Made by a program: the position numbers and the translations under genes. Shown piece by piece: positions 1 to 4,407 of a stretch of DNA of 5,622 bases. Under the pieces are notes generated by a model, which saw only the letters and a list, made by a program, of their open reading frames with translations, had not been told where the DNA came from and did no database searches. Origin of the DNA: Anaerotignum sp. (lineage in GTDB: Bacteria; Bacillota; Clostridia; Lachnospirales; Anaerotignaceae); the NCBI GenBank assembly GCA_017560955.1, contig JAFZDV010000200.1, positions 1 to 5,622 on the forward strand, written 5' to 3'. Positions within the stretch are counted from its first letter, which is position 1, and each line of letters begins with the position of its first letter.

Positions 1-70
1 CAGTAGCTCAGTTGGTTAGAGTGCCGGCCTGTCACGCCGGAGGTCGAGGGTTCGAGCCCCTTCTGAGTCG
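1..70 (+). tRNA. tRNA-Asp (anticodon GTC), 5' end cut by window edge
   Basis: This is a cloverleaf lacking about four bases of the 5' acceptor strand. The D-arm core (AGCTCAGTTGGTTAGAG), an anticodon stem with loop CTGTCAC giving anticodon GTC, and the T-arm (GAGGG, loop TTCGAGC, CCCTT) are all visible. The 3' acceptor strand CTGAGTC pairs with the CAG that opens the window. The discriminator base is G at 70, as expected for Asp. CCA is not encoded, so it must be added after transcription. It is the first visible member of a four-tRNA cluster whose promoter lies outside the window. Confidence 0.95.
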
Positions 71-105
71 TTTCGTAGAAACGATAAGTTTTTACAACTA
101 AATAT

Positions 106-178
106 GGAAGTTTAGCTCAGCTGGGAGAGCATCTGCCTTACAAGCAGAGGGTCACAGGTTCGAGCCCTGTAACTTCCA
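106..178 (+). tRNA. tRNA-Val (anticodon TAC)
   Basis: The cloverleaf is complete. Acceptor strands GGAAGTT and AACTTCC pair without mismatch, and the discriminator is A178. The anticodon stem TCTGC/GCAGA carries loop CTTACAA, with anticodon TAC at 139-141. The T-loop is TTCGAGC. CCA is not encoded: the gene is followed directly by a T-run. It lies 35 bases after tRNA-Asp and 7 bases before tRNA-Met, so it is probably processed from one precursor. Confidence 0.97.
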
Positions 179-185
179 TTTTTAT

Positions 186-262
186 GGCGGAGTAGCTCAG
201 TTGGCTAGAGCATGCGGTTCATACCCGCAGTGTCGGGGGTTCAAGTCCCTCCTCCGCTACCA
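186..262 (+). tRNA. tRNA-Met, elongator type (anticodon CAT), CCA encoded
   Basis: The acceptor strands are GGCGGAG and CTCCGCT, with a G-U first pair. The anticodon stem TGCGG/CCGCA holds loop TTCATAC, with CAT at 220-222. The D-arm (TAGCTCAGTTGGCTAGAGC) and the acceptor resemble the Bacillus elongator tRNA-Met as I recall it. The 3' end runs into an encoded CCA at 260-262, the only one in the cluster. A CAT anticodon could also belong to tRNA-Ile with lysidine; the overall sequence favours elongator Met. It lacks the C1-A72 mismatch and the three G-C pairs of the anticodon stem that mark initiator tRNA. Confidence 0.92.
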
Positions 263-265
263 TAA

Positions 266-337
266 TGGGGTATCGCCAAGTGGTAAGGCAACGGATTCTG
301 ATTCCGTCATCCGCAGGTTCGAATCCTGCTACCCTAG
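266..337 (+). tRNA. tRNA-Gln (anticodon CTG)
   Basis: The acceptor strands TGGGGTA and TACCCTA include the weak U1-A72 pair typical of tRNA-Gln. The discriminator is G337. The anticodon stem ACGGA/TCCGT carries loop TTCTGAT, so the anticodon at 298-300 is CTG and reads CAG. The T-arm is GCAGG, TTCGAAT, CCTGC. CCA is not encoded. It is the last gene of the cluster, with a terminator starting four bases after it. A CTG isoacceptor supplements the usual TTG tRNA-Gln and fits the almost exclusive use of CAG in the proteins of this window. Confidence 0.95.
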
Positions 338-340
338 TTT

Positions 341-369
341 AAGAGAGTCTGAATAGGCTCTCTTTTTTT
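341..369 (+). terminator. Rho-independent terminator of the tRNA cluster
   Basis: AAGAGAGTCT and AGGCTCTCTT form a stem of nine to ten pairs (one G-T wobble) around a GAAT loop. A run of seven T follows (363-369). It sits immediately after tRNA-Gln, ends the tRNA transcript and separates it from dpaL. Confidence 0.93.
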
Positions 370-383
370 GCGTTCAAAAAGAA

Positions 384-412
384 TTGACAGAAAATATTGG
401 ATATAGGAAAAT
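384..412 (+). promoter_or_regulatory. Candidate sigma-A promoter for dpaL
   Basis: A perfect TTGACA at 384-389 is followed after 17 bases by GAAAAT (407-412), which matches four of six -10 positions. TATAGG at 402-407 looks better but is only 12 bases from the -35. It is the only convincing -35 between the tRNA terminator and dpaL. A 7-base inverted repeat (AGGAAAA at 405-411, TTTTCCT at 429-435) spans the expected start of transcription and ends at the ribosome site; it could be an operator or a leader hairpin, but this is weak. Confidence 0.45.
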
Positions 413-449
413 GAAAAAAAAGAAATCGTTTTCCTAAGGAGGGGTTCAA

Positions 450-1652
450 ATGAAAGATTTTGATCTGGTTCTGAATACAAGAGCGGCAGAACGCCGAGAA
501 GATATTTCTGCATTCAGCGTGGAGGAGGCGGCGAAAGCACGCAGATTTCACAGCACATTTCCTGTTTATGAAAAAACGCCACTGGTTTCTCTGGAAAAAC
601 TTGCAGAAAAAACAGGCGTGAAAAATATTTTTCTGAAAGATGAAAGTTATCGTTTTGGCTTGAATGCTTTTAAGGTTCTGGGGGCAGGTTATGCCATTGC
701 CAATGAAATTGGCGGCAGAATAGGCAAGGATATTACAGAACTTTCTGCAGAAAGCATCCTTTCCAAAGAAACAAAAGAAAAAATCGGTGATATCACTTTT
801 GTGACAGCTACAGACGGTAACCATGGCCGTGGTGTGGCATGGACAGCGAATCAGCTGGGGCAGAAGTCTGTGGTTTATATGCCAAAGGGCAATGCGATGG
901 AGCGTCTGGAAAATATCCGCAAAGAAGGGGCAACGGCGGATATTATGGATATGAATTATGACGATGCCGTGCGTCTGGCACAGAAAAATGCGGAAGAAAA
1001 AGGCTGGGTAGTCGTTCAGGATACTGCATGGGAAGGCTATGAAGATATTCCCAGATGGATCATGCAGGGCTATACCACAATGGGGCATGAAATCATGGAA
1101 CAGATCCCTGAAAAGCCGACACATATTTTCCTGCAGGCTGGCGTAGGCAGTATGGCAGGGGCGATGACAGGATTTTTCTCTAACCTGTATGCAGATGAAA
1201 AGCCTATGATTGTTATTGTAGAACCTGCAAAAGCGGACTGTCTGTACCAGACTGCAAAGGCAGATGATGGCAAACTGCATGTTGTAACAGGTGATATGGA
1301 TACCATTATGGCTGGTCTTGCCTGTGGTGAACCCTGTAACATTGGCTGGGATGTGCTGAAGGGCTATGCAGATGCCTTTATCCGTTGTCCTGAATATATG
1401 GCGGCGGATGGTATGCGCGTTCTGGCGGCGCCTGCGAAAGGCGATGCAGCCGTTGTGGCAGGAGAAAGCGGCGCAGCAGCTTTTGGTGCTATGGTGAATC
1501 TTCTTCTGGATGAAGAACTGGCGGAATATAAAAAGATGCTGAAATTAGACGAAAATTCCTGTATCCTCTGCATCAGCACAGAAGGGGATACTGACAAAGA
1601 AAACTATCAGAATGTAGTCTGGAGAGGGAAATATTCCAAGTTTGATGAGTAA
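450..1652 (+). CDS. dpaL: 2,3-diaminopropionate ammonia-lyase (PLP-dependent)
   Basis: The enzyme belongs to the fold-type II PLP family (DpaL/YgeX) and splits 2,3-diaminopropionate into pyruvate and two ammonia by alpha,beta-elimination in the cytoplasm. Its 400 residues match the usual family length. The motif RFGLNAFK (68-75) carries the likely Schiff-base lysine, K75. TATDGNHGRG (119-128) contains D122, equivalent to the catalytic Asp of the E. coli enzyme, and the cofactor-binding Asn-His. QAGVGSMAGA (229-238) is the glycine-rich phosphate loop, and STEGDTD lies near the C-terminus (376-382). C264 and C292 fall close to the two cysteines reported to form a disulfide in the E. coli enzyme. 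The start is set by AAGGAGG seven bases before the ATG. The next gene begins 14 bases after the stop, so they are probably cotranscribed. A related threonine-dehydratase-like lyase is less likely, because RFGLNAFK and the TDGNHGRG context are characteristic of this family. Known role: catabolism of a non-protein amino acid as nitrogen and carbon source. Confidence 0.93.
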   Translation: MKDFDLVLNTRAAERREDISAFSVEEAAKARRFHSTFPVYEKTPLVSLEKLAEKTGVKNIFLKDESYRFGLNAFKVLGAGYAIANEIGGRIGKDITELSAESILSKETKEKIGDITFVTATDGNHGRGVAWTANQLGQKSVVYMPKGNAMERLENIRKEGATADIMDMNYDDAVRLAQKNAEEKGWVVVQDTAWEGYEDIPRWIMQGYTTMGHEIMEQIPEKPTHIFLQAGVGSMAGAMTGFFSNLYADEKPMIVIVEPAKADCLYQTAKADDGKLHVVTGDMDTIMAGLACGEPCNIGWDVLKGYADAFIRCPEYMAADGMRVLAAPAKGDAAVVAGESGAAAFGAMVNLLLDEELAEYKKMLKLDENSCILCISTEGDTDKENYQNVVWRGKYSKFDE

Positions 1653-1666
1653 CAGGAGGGATTTTC

Positions 1667-1882
1667 ATGAAATGTCCTTATTGTGAAAAAGAAATGGAAA
1701 AGGGATATATCCAGTGCCGCGATGGCGTTCACTGGACACCAAAGAAACAACTGGTGGCGGCGTTGTCGGAATTTGGGAAAGACAGTGTATCTCTGGAAAA
1801 CGGGGCCGGAAGAAATAATACAGTGATATATGCGTATAAATGTGGTGACTGTAAAAAAGTGATCATTGATTATGAAAAATAA
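1667..1882 (+). CDS. Small zinc-ribbon protein, DUF6487-like
   Basis: This is a 71-residue protein that opens with CPYC (C3, C6) and has CGDC near the end (C59, C62), the spacing of a four-cysteine zinc ribbon. C17 lies between them, followed by the motif DGVHWTP (19-25). This arrangement resembles small Firmicute proteins assigned to DUF6487 (PF20097), from memory; the function is unknown. There is no signal peptide or membrane segment, so it is probably cytoplasmic. An AGGAGGG site lies eight bases before the ATG. It follows dpaL by 14 bases and ends at the shared terminator, so it is the last gene of the dpaL unit. Whether it has a role with DpaL cannot be told from sequence; such proteins occur in varied contexts. 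Confidence 0.8.
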   Translation: MKCPYCEKEMEKGYIQCRDGVHWTPKKQLVAALSEFGKDSVSLENGAGRNNTVIYAYKCGDCKKVIIDYEK

Positions 1883-1912
1883 AAAAGAGGCAACTGTGGT
1901 TGCCTCTTTTTT
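1881..1912. terminator. Bidirectional rho-independent terminator
   Basis: GAGGCAAC (1887-1894) and GTTGCCTC (1899-1906) pair perfectly around a TGTG loop. The stem is flanked by six A on the left and six T on the right, so it reads as a terminator on both strands. It overlaps the stop codon of the zinc-ribbon gene at one end and that of the convergent GNAT gene at the other, ending both transcripts within 32 bases. Confidence 0.94.
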
Positions 1913-2456
1913 AATGAAATTCATATTCCAGATAAAAGAAATCAGGAAATTCTTTTTCTGCGATAGTTCTTAATGAATCGGGAAAATCTGCAGGCAGAAG
2001 ATTTTTTTCGCCTATACAGATACCGCCGATTTTTTCAGCCAGTTTCTGGCTTGGGATGTTTACTTTTTTGATTTTGCTGTAAAAATAATCGTTCTGCAGC
2101 AATTTTTTTGCCTGTTCCAGAAAAGGTGGAAGTACTTCTGCGGCAATACCGCTGTGCTGATAAATCGGCAGCAGGTCGATGCCCAGTTCAGGAGCAGAGG
2201 AGACAATCTGCTGTAACTGGCAGAAACCGCAGAATACCCCTGTATCACGCTGTAAAATGGAACAGGTCAGCAGATCATCTTCAGATATCAGATCATCCCA
2301 GACCAGAGGTGCGTTGGATGTATATGGGATCTCAGGATGTTCTGCCCTTGCCAGTTCTTCATAATATGGTTTTTCCTCGGCTGCAATGCGGCGAAGGATG
2401 TAATTTTGCGTTTTGAGAAAGATGCCATCTGCATCGAACAGATCAGAGAATTTCAT
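1911..2456 (-). CDS. GNAT-family N-acetyltransferase (RimJ/RimL-like)
   Basis: This 181-residue protein has the layout of the GNAT acetyltransferases that use acetyl-CoA. The N-terminal part contains YILRR (19-23), the usual first strand of the Acetyltransf_3 type. The central strand PELGIDLLP (89-97) leads into QHSGIA (100-105), which fits the acetyl-CoA pyrophosphate loop Q/R-x-x-G-x-G/A. NIPSQKLAEKIGG (133-145) matches the common N-x-x-S-x-x-L-x-E-K-x-G segment of motif B. The acceptor substrate cannot be predicted. The start is supported by AAAGGAGA on the minus strand a few bases upstream. The gene is alone on this strand, convergent with the dpaL unit and divergent from ispF. Confidence 0.85.
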   Translation of the reverse strand: MKFSDLFDADGIFLKTQNYILRRIAAEEKPYYEELARAEHPEIPYTSNAPLVWDDLISEDDLLTCSILQRDTGVFCGFCQLQQIVSSAPELGIDLLPIYQHSGIAAEVLPPFLEQAKKLLQNDYFYSKIKKVNIPSQKLAEKIGGICIGEKNLLPADFPDSLRTIAEKEFPDFFYLEYEFH

Positions 2457-2490
2457 TTTGGTCTCCTTTCCTGAAGAGGATTCTTTTTAC

Positions 2491-2499
2491 AGTATAACA
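2491..2499 (-). promoter_or_regulatory. Extended -10 promoter for the GNAT gene
   Basis: Read on the minus strand this is TGTTATACT, a TGn extension plus TATACT (five of six to consensus). No good -35 lies at 17 bases; TTGCAA is present but at 20 bases. The position, about 35 bases before the GNAT start codon, suits a short leader with its ribosome site. Confidence 0.55.
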
Positions 2500-2518
2500 C
2501 TTTTTCATGGATAGTGTT
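2496..2518. repeat. Short inverted repeat in the GNAT promoter
   Basis: AACACT (2496-2501) and AGTGTT (2513-2518) are perfect inverted copies separated by 11 bases. They cover the -10 edge and spacer of the GNAT promoter and lie 11 bases from the ispF -35. This is a possible operator site, but a 6-base arm is short enough to arise by chance. Confidence 0.3.
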
Positions 2519-2529
2519 GCAAAAATCAC

Positions 2530-2558
2530 TTGACAGAACGAAAAAAAACAGATATAGT
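2530..2558 (+). promoter_or_regulatory. Sigma-A promoter for ispF
   Basis: TTGACA (2530-2535) is separated by exactly 17 bases from TATAGT (2553-2558). Transcription should begin near 2565, about 55 bases before the chosen ispF start codon. It is the best two-part promoter in the window. Confidence 0.8.
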
Positions 2559-2605
2559 TTTCCAAAATCAAGATAAGAAACAGAAAACCTGTGTTGGAAT
2601 AGAAT

Positions 2606-2612
2606 GGAGAGG
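2606..2612 (+). promoter_or_regulatory. Ribosome binding site fixing the ispF start
   Basis: GGAGAGG ends six bases before the ATG at 2619. It overlaps an earlier in-frame ATG at 2604, which has no comparable site before it. This favours 2619 and yields the family's usual N-terminus. Confidence 0.8.
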
Positions 2613-2618
2613 AAGAAT

Positions 2619-3092
2619 ATGCGAATCGGTTCTGGTTATGATGTACATAAACTGGTAGAAGGCAGAGATTGTATCATTGGCGGCGTAAATATTCCTTATG
2701 AAAAAGGGCTGCTGGGTCATTCTGATGCAGACGTGCTGCTCCATGCGATTTCTGATGCGCTGCTGGGTGCTGCTGCCATGGGGGATATCGGAAAACATTT
2801 TCCTGATACAGACCCACAGTTCAAAGGGGCAGACAGCAGGAAATTATTGTCTCATGTTTTGAACTTGATTTCCGAAAAAGGATACTGTATAATCAATATC
2901 GATGCGACGATCATTGCACAGAAACCCAAAATGGCACCACACATTCAGAAAATGCGTGAAAACATTGCGGAAACCCTTCAGATCGATGTGGATCAGGTGA
3001 ATGTAAAAGCAACCACAGAAGAAGGACTGGGCTTTACCGGCGCAGGGCTGGGCATCGCTGCTTCTGCAGTATGTCTGCTGAATGAAAAATAA
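2619..3092 (+). CDS. ispF: 2-C-methyl-D-erythritol 2,4-cyclodiphosphate synthase
   Basis: IspF is the cyclase of the non-mevalonate isoprenoid pathway. It converts 4-diphosphocytidyl-methylerythritol 2-phosphate to the cyclodiphosphate, releasing CMP, as a cytoplasmic trimer. From the start at 2619 it has 157 residues, the standard length, and begins [10 protein letters not shown]. Metal ligands D8, H10 and H42 fall at the same numbers as in E. coli IspF. So do H34 and D56 (in GDIGKHFPD), and T132, T133 and E135 in the signature [11 protein letters not shown]. An in-frame ATG at 2604 would add five residues (MERKN) with no family counterpart and a poor ribosome site. The gene has its own promoter and is followed after about 12 bases by the T-box leader of cysE. 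In Bacillus ispF also lies upstream of cysE-cysS, with gltX between; gltX is missing here. Confidence 0.97.
   Translation: MRIGSGYDVHKLVEGRDCIIGGVNIPYEKGLLGHSDADVLLHAISDALLGAAAMGDIGKHFPDTDPQFKGADSRKLLSHVLNLISEKGYCIINIDATIIAQKPKMAPHIQKMRENIAETLQIDVDQVNVKATTEEGLGFTGAGLGIAASAVCLLNEK
2865..2893 (+). promoter_or_regulatory. Possible promoter inside ispF feeding the T-box leader
   Basis: TTGATT (2865-2870, four of six) and a perfect TATAAT (2888-2893) are spaced by exactly 17 bases. No comparable signal lies closer to the T-box: TATGAT at 3102-3107 would start transcription inside Stem I. If used, the leader would begin near 2900, about 200 bases before Stem I. Alternatively the cys genes are transcribed from the ispF promoter, or this match within coding sequence is chance. 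Confidence 0.4.
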
Positions 3093-3103
3093 GAAAAAGG
3101 TTA

Positions 3104-3419
3104 TGATGGAAAAGAGTAATTCTTTATCCGCCTGACAGAGAATAACGGCCTTGGTGAGAGGCGGTAAGACGGAGATTCATGAAAATCATGGGTTTGGGTG
3201 TTGCCTCCTTAAGATACATTGGGTGGGAGCCGTTTACAGGTATGGGAAGAATGAAGTGCGTTCCTGAACTGAATAGGCGAATGGATCAGTCCTATTAGCT
3301 TATTCCGCTGACTGCGTTATCGTCATTGAGGTGAGATGGCATTTGTTTTATTTGCCGTCTAAGTAAAGTGGAACCGCGGATATATACCGTCTTTGCAGAA
3401 ATGTAAAGACGGTTTTTTG
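3104..3419 (+). promoter_or_regulatory. T-box riboswitch, cysteine specifier (TGC)
   Basis: This leader senses uncharged tRNA-Cys and controls readthrough into cysE. Stem I can be traced: base GGAA (3108-3111) with TTCC (3261-3264), then the AGTA loop motif (3115-3118). ATTCTT (3119-3124) pairs with AAGAAT (3247-3252), TCC with GGG, CCTG (3131-3134) with CAGG (3237-3240), and AACGGC (3144-3149) with GCCGTT (3229-3234). The AGAGA bulge is at 3137-3141 and a GGTGAGA element at 3153-3159. The specifier TGC is at 3257-3259, just after AAGAATGAAG and opposite AGTA. AATAGG/CCTATT (3272-3296) gives a second stem, and AGATGGCA/TGCCGTCT (3334-3360) a third. The T-box core AGTGGAACCGCGG is at 3367-3379, and a terminator follows. 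Stem I carries an extra apical arm (GAGGC 3158-3162 with GCCTC 3203-3207). The cysteine reading agrees with cysE and cysS downstream. Confidence 0.95.
3386..3419 (+). terminator. T-box regulated terminator
   Basis: ACCGTCTTTGCA (3386-3397) and TGTAAAGACGGT (3402-3413) form a 12-pair stem closed by a GAAA tetraloop and followed by a T-run. It begins seven bases after the T-box core, so binding of uncharged tRNA to the core would favour the alternative antiterminator and allow transcription of cysE. Confidence 0.93.
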
Positions 3420-3485
3420 TTTTAAAGCGGAGAAAGCTATTTTGAAGCAGAGAACATGACAAAACCACTTGTGGATTTTGGTATG

Positions 3486-3494
3486 TGATATGAT
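3486..3494 (+). promoter_or_regulatory. Possible extended -10 promoter after the T-box
   Basis: TGATATGAT combines a TGn extension with TATGAT (five of six). No good -35 lies at 16-18 bases. Transcription would begin near 3501, just at the second hairpin of the insert, and would bypass T-box control. The evidence is thin. Confidence 0.3.
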
Positions 3495-3560
3495 TCAAAA
3501 ATGAGGTTGCGTAGCAACCACATGAGTATGATTGCATGGCAATCATACGAATAGATTTCA

Positions 3561-3571
3561 AAAGGAGGTGA
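3561..3571 (+). promoter_or_regulatory. Perfect Shine-Dalgarno before a 29-codon ORF
   Basis: AAAGGAGGTGA is complementary over 11 bases to the conserved 3' end of 16S rRNA. It ends five bases before the ATG at 3577. It is the strongest ribosome site in the window and is not placed to serve cysE, whose start is 150 bases away with a site of its own. Confidence 0.7.
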
Positions 3572-3576
3572 GCCAA

Positions 3577-3666
3577 ATGGCTTCTGAAAGAAAACATGTC
3601 GAGGCGGTTGGCCGCCTGCATGGAAACTGCCGAAAAAATATTGTGTGTATCAAGCCCTCTGTATAA
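3577..3666 (+). CDS. Putative 29-residue peptide, leader or small protein
   Basis: This is an ATG-to-TAA frame of 29 codons, beginning MASERKHVEAVGRLHG and ending KPSV. It contains two cysteines (C18, C24) and eight Lys, Arg or His residues against two Glu, so it is basic. There is no hydrophobic segment, signal peptide or known motif, and I do not recognise it. The case for translation is the perfect ribosome site at proper spacing and its place in the cysteine operon, 56 bases before cysE. Two cysteines in a cysteine operon could suggest an attenuator-type leader peptide, but they are TGC and TGT, not adjacent, and no terminator follows. The coding stretch contains two hairpins, so the sequence may be conserved as RNA rather than as protein. 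Confidence 0.45.
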   Translation: MASERKHVEAVGRLHGNCRKNIVCIKPSV

Positions 3667-3709
3667 CGCAGCAGGGCGATAGAAAAAATACTGAATAAAA
3701 CAATATTTT

Positions 3710-3715
3710 GGAGGG
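3710..3715 (+). promoter_or_regulatory. Ribosome binding site fixing the cysE start
   Basis: GGAGGG ends seven bases before the ATG at 3723. An in-frame TTG at 3708 overlaps this site and would have no ribosome site of its own, so ATG 3723 is preferred. Confidence 0.85.
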
Positions 3716-3722
3716 ATTTGAT

Positions 3723-4301
3723 ATGTTAAAGGAATTCTGGAAAGAATCCGTTGAAGTCATCAAAGAAAAAGACCCCGCATTCAAAGGGGCCATTGAAGTA
3801 TTGCTGTATCCCAGTTTCTGGGCGGTAGTAAATCACCGCATTGCGCACAGTCTGTATGAAAAAGGGCTGCTGGTACCTGCGAGATTTGTTTCACAGGTAT
3901 CCCGTTTTATGACAGGCATTGAGATCCACCCTGGTGCGACCATCGGCAAGCGTTTCTTTATCGATCACGGTGCCGGTATCGTTATCGGTGAAACAGCAGA
4001 AATCGGCGATAATGTCATGCTGTTCCATGGGGTGACTCTGGGCGGTACTGGTAAACAGAAAGGCAAACGCCACCCGACAGTAGAAGATAATGTAATGATC
4101 GGTGCTGGTACGATCGTACTGGGCCCCGTGACCATCGGCAAAAATACAAAGATCGGTGCAGGTTCTGTTGTGACACAGGATCTGCCAGAGAATGTAACAG
4201 CCGTAGGTTCTCCTGTTATGATCGTGCGTAAGGATGGTGTTCGTATCCCTCCTATTGCACCTGAAAAACTGACAGGCCATGAAAAGAGAAGAGCAATCTG
4301 A
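3723..4301 (+). CDS. cysE: Serine O-acetyltransferase
   Basis: CysE transfers acetyl from acetyl-CoA to L-serine, giving O-acetylserine, the first committed step of cysteine synthesis in the cytoplasm. With ATG 3723 it has 192 residues, near the short form found in Firmicutes; the longer N-terminal helical region of the E. coli enzyme (273 residues) is reduced. A helical N-terminus (1-65) precedes a left-handed beta-helix of hexapeptide repeats, from [11 protein letters not shown] (65-75) through VMIGAGT and TKIGAGSVV (142-150). FIDHGAG (79-85) holds D81 and H82, matching the catalytic Asp-His of E. coli (H158). [11 protein letters not shown] (101-111) and RHPT with H117 are the other active-site signatures. 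It lies downstream of a cysteine T-box, with a hairpin-rich insert between. cysS follows after 149 bases. A general hexapeptide acetyltransferase is unlikely given [12 protein letters not shown] and VTLGGTGK. Confidence 0.97.
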   Translation: MLKEFWKESVEVIKEKDPAFKGAIEVLLYPSFWAVVNHRIAHSLYEKGLLVPARFVSQVSRFMTGIEIHPGATIGKRFFIDHGAGIVIGETAEIGDNVMLFHGVTLGGTGKQKGKRHPTVEDNVMIGAGTIVLGPVTIGKNTKIGAGSVVTQDLPENVTAVGSPVMIVRKDGVRIPPIAPEKLTGHEKRRAI

Positions 4302-4339
4302 TATTTTTGCTGAAAACTTGGGTTTTTGCAGAAAAATAT
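4301..4339 (+). other. Long AT-rich hairpin at the cysE 3' end
   Basis: ATATTTTT (4301-4308) pairs with AAAAATAT (4332-4339), CTG (4310-4312) with CAG (4329-4331), and AAAAC (4313-4317) with GTTTT (4322-4326), around a TTGG loop. The arm starts in the last base of the cysE stop codon. It is AU-rich and no T-run follows, so it is a poor intrinsic terminator. It may attenuate readthrough into cysS, protect the 3' end of cysE mRNA or mark a processing site. Confidence 0.45.
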
Positions 4340-4369
4340 GAGAATTTTACAGTAATTTGAAAAAAGATA

Positions 4370-4383
4370 TGTTATAATATAAT
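4370..4383 (+). promoter_or_regulatory. Extended -10 promoter for cysS
   Basis: TGTTATAAT (4370-4378) is a perfect TGn extended -10. A second TATAAT (4378-4383) overlaps it by one base. No -35 stands at 17 bases; TTTACA at 4346-4351 is too far (21 bases). The start should fall near 4386-4390, leaving a leader of about 60 bases. This gives cysS expression independent of the T-box. Confidence 0.7.
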
Positions 4384-4394
4384 CTAGGTAATTT

Positions 4395-4407
4395 TGTGCA
4401 CTGCACA
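4395..4407. repeat. 13-base palindrome in the cysS leader
   Basis: TGTGCA and TGCACA flank a single central C. The palindrome lies just after the predicted cysS transcription start, and a second palindrome, AGATATATCT, follows at 4410-4419. With a one-base centre it cannot form a tight RNA hairpin, so a protein-binding site is the more natural reading. No regulator is identified. Confidence 0.35.

Larger units (their letters stand above)
3461..3677 (+). other. Hairpin-rich insert between T-box and cysE
   Basis: Five compact hairpins follow one another. (1) AAAACCAC/GTGG-A-TTTT, 3461-3479, loop TT. (2) GGTTGC/GCAACC, 3505-3519, loop GTA, extended by ATG/CAT across an A-A mismatch to 3501-3523. 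(3) GTATGATTGC/GCAATCATAC, 3526-3548, ten perfect pairs, loop ATG. (4) AGGCGG/CCGCCT, 3602-3617. (5) GCCCTCTG with CAG-C-AGGGC, 3654-3677. None is followed by a T-run, so they are not terminators. The 29-codon ORF lies over hairpins 4 and 5. The stretch may be a structured RNA, a regulatory leader, or a copy of a dispersed repeat. I do not recognise a named family. Confidence 0.55.

Noticed and set aside
411..437. 8-codon frame MKKKKSFS before dpaL
   Set aside because: It has no proper ribosome site, lies in an A-rich leader and overlaps the dpaL ribosome site; chance is likely.
339..1280. 313-codon open frame on the minus strand over dpaL
   Set aside because: It is antisense to a well-supported enzyme, its composition is Cys/His/Phe-rich as in shadow frames, and it runs into the tRNA terminator.
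2108..2416. 102-codon plus-strand frame over the GNAT gene
   Set aside because: The minus-strand frame has GNAT motifs and a ribosome site; this one has neither.
2604..2618. Upstream ATG adding five residues to IspF
   Set aside because: The family N-terminus MRIG-x-GYDVH starts at 2619 and the good ribosome site precedes that ATG.
3501..3554. 17-codon frame beginning MRLRSNH over the twin hairpins
   Set aside because: There is no Shine-Dalgarno before the ATG and the frame consists of the two hairpins; it is more easily explained as RNA structure. It would deserve another look if the repeat is found elsewhere with the frame kept.
3295..3621. 108-codon minus-strand frame across the T-box and insert
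   Set aside because: It overlaps the T-box core and terminator, and no ribosome site or domain was seen.
3708..3722. TTG start adding five residues to CysE
   Set aside because: The TTG overlaps the GGAGGG site that serves ATG 3723.
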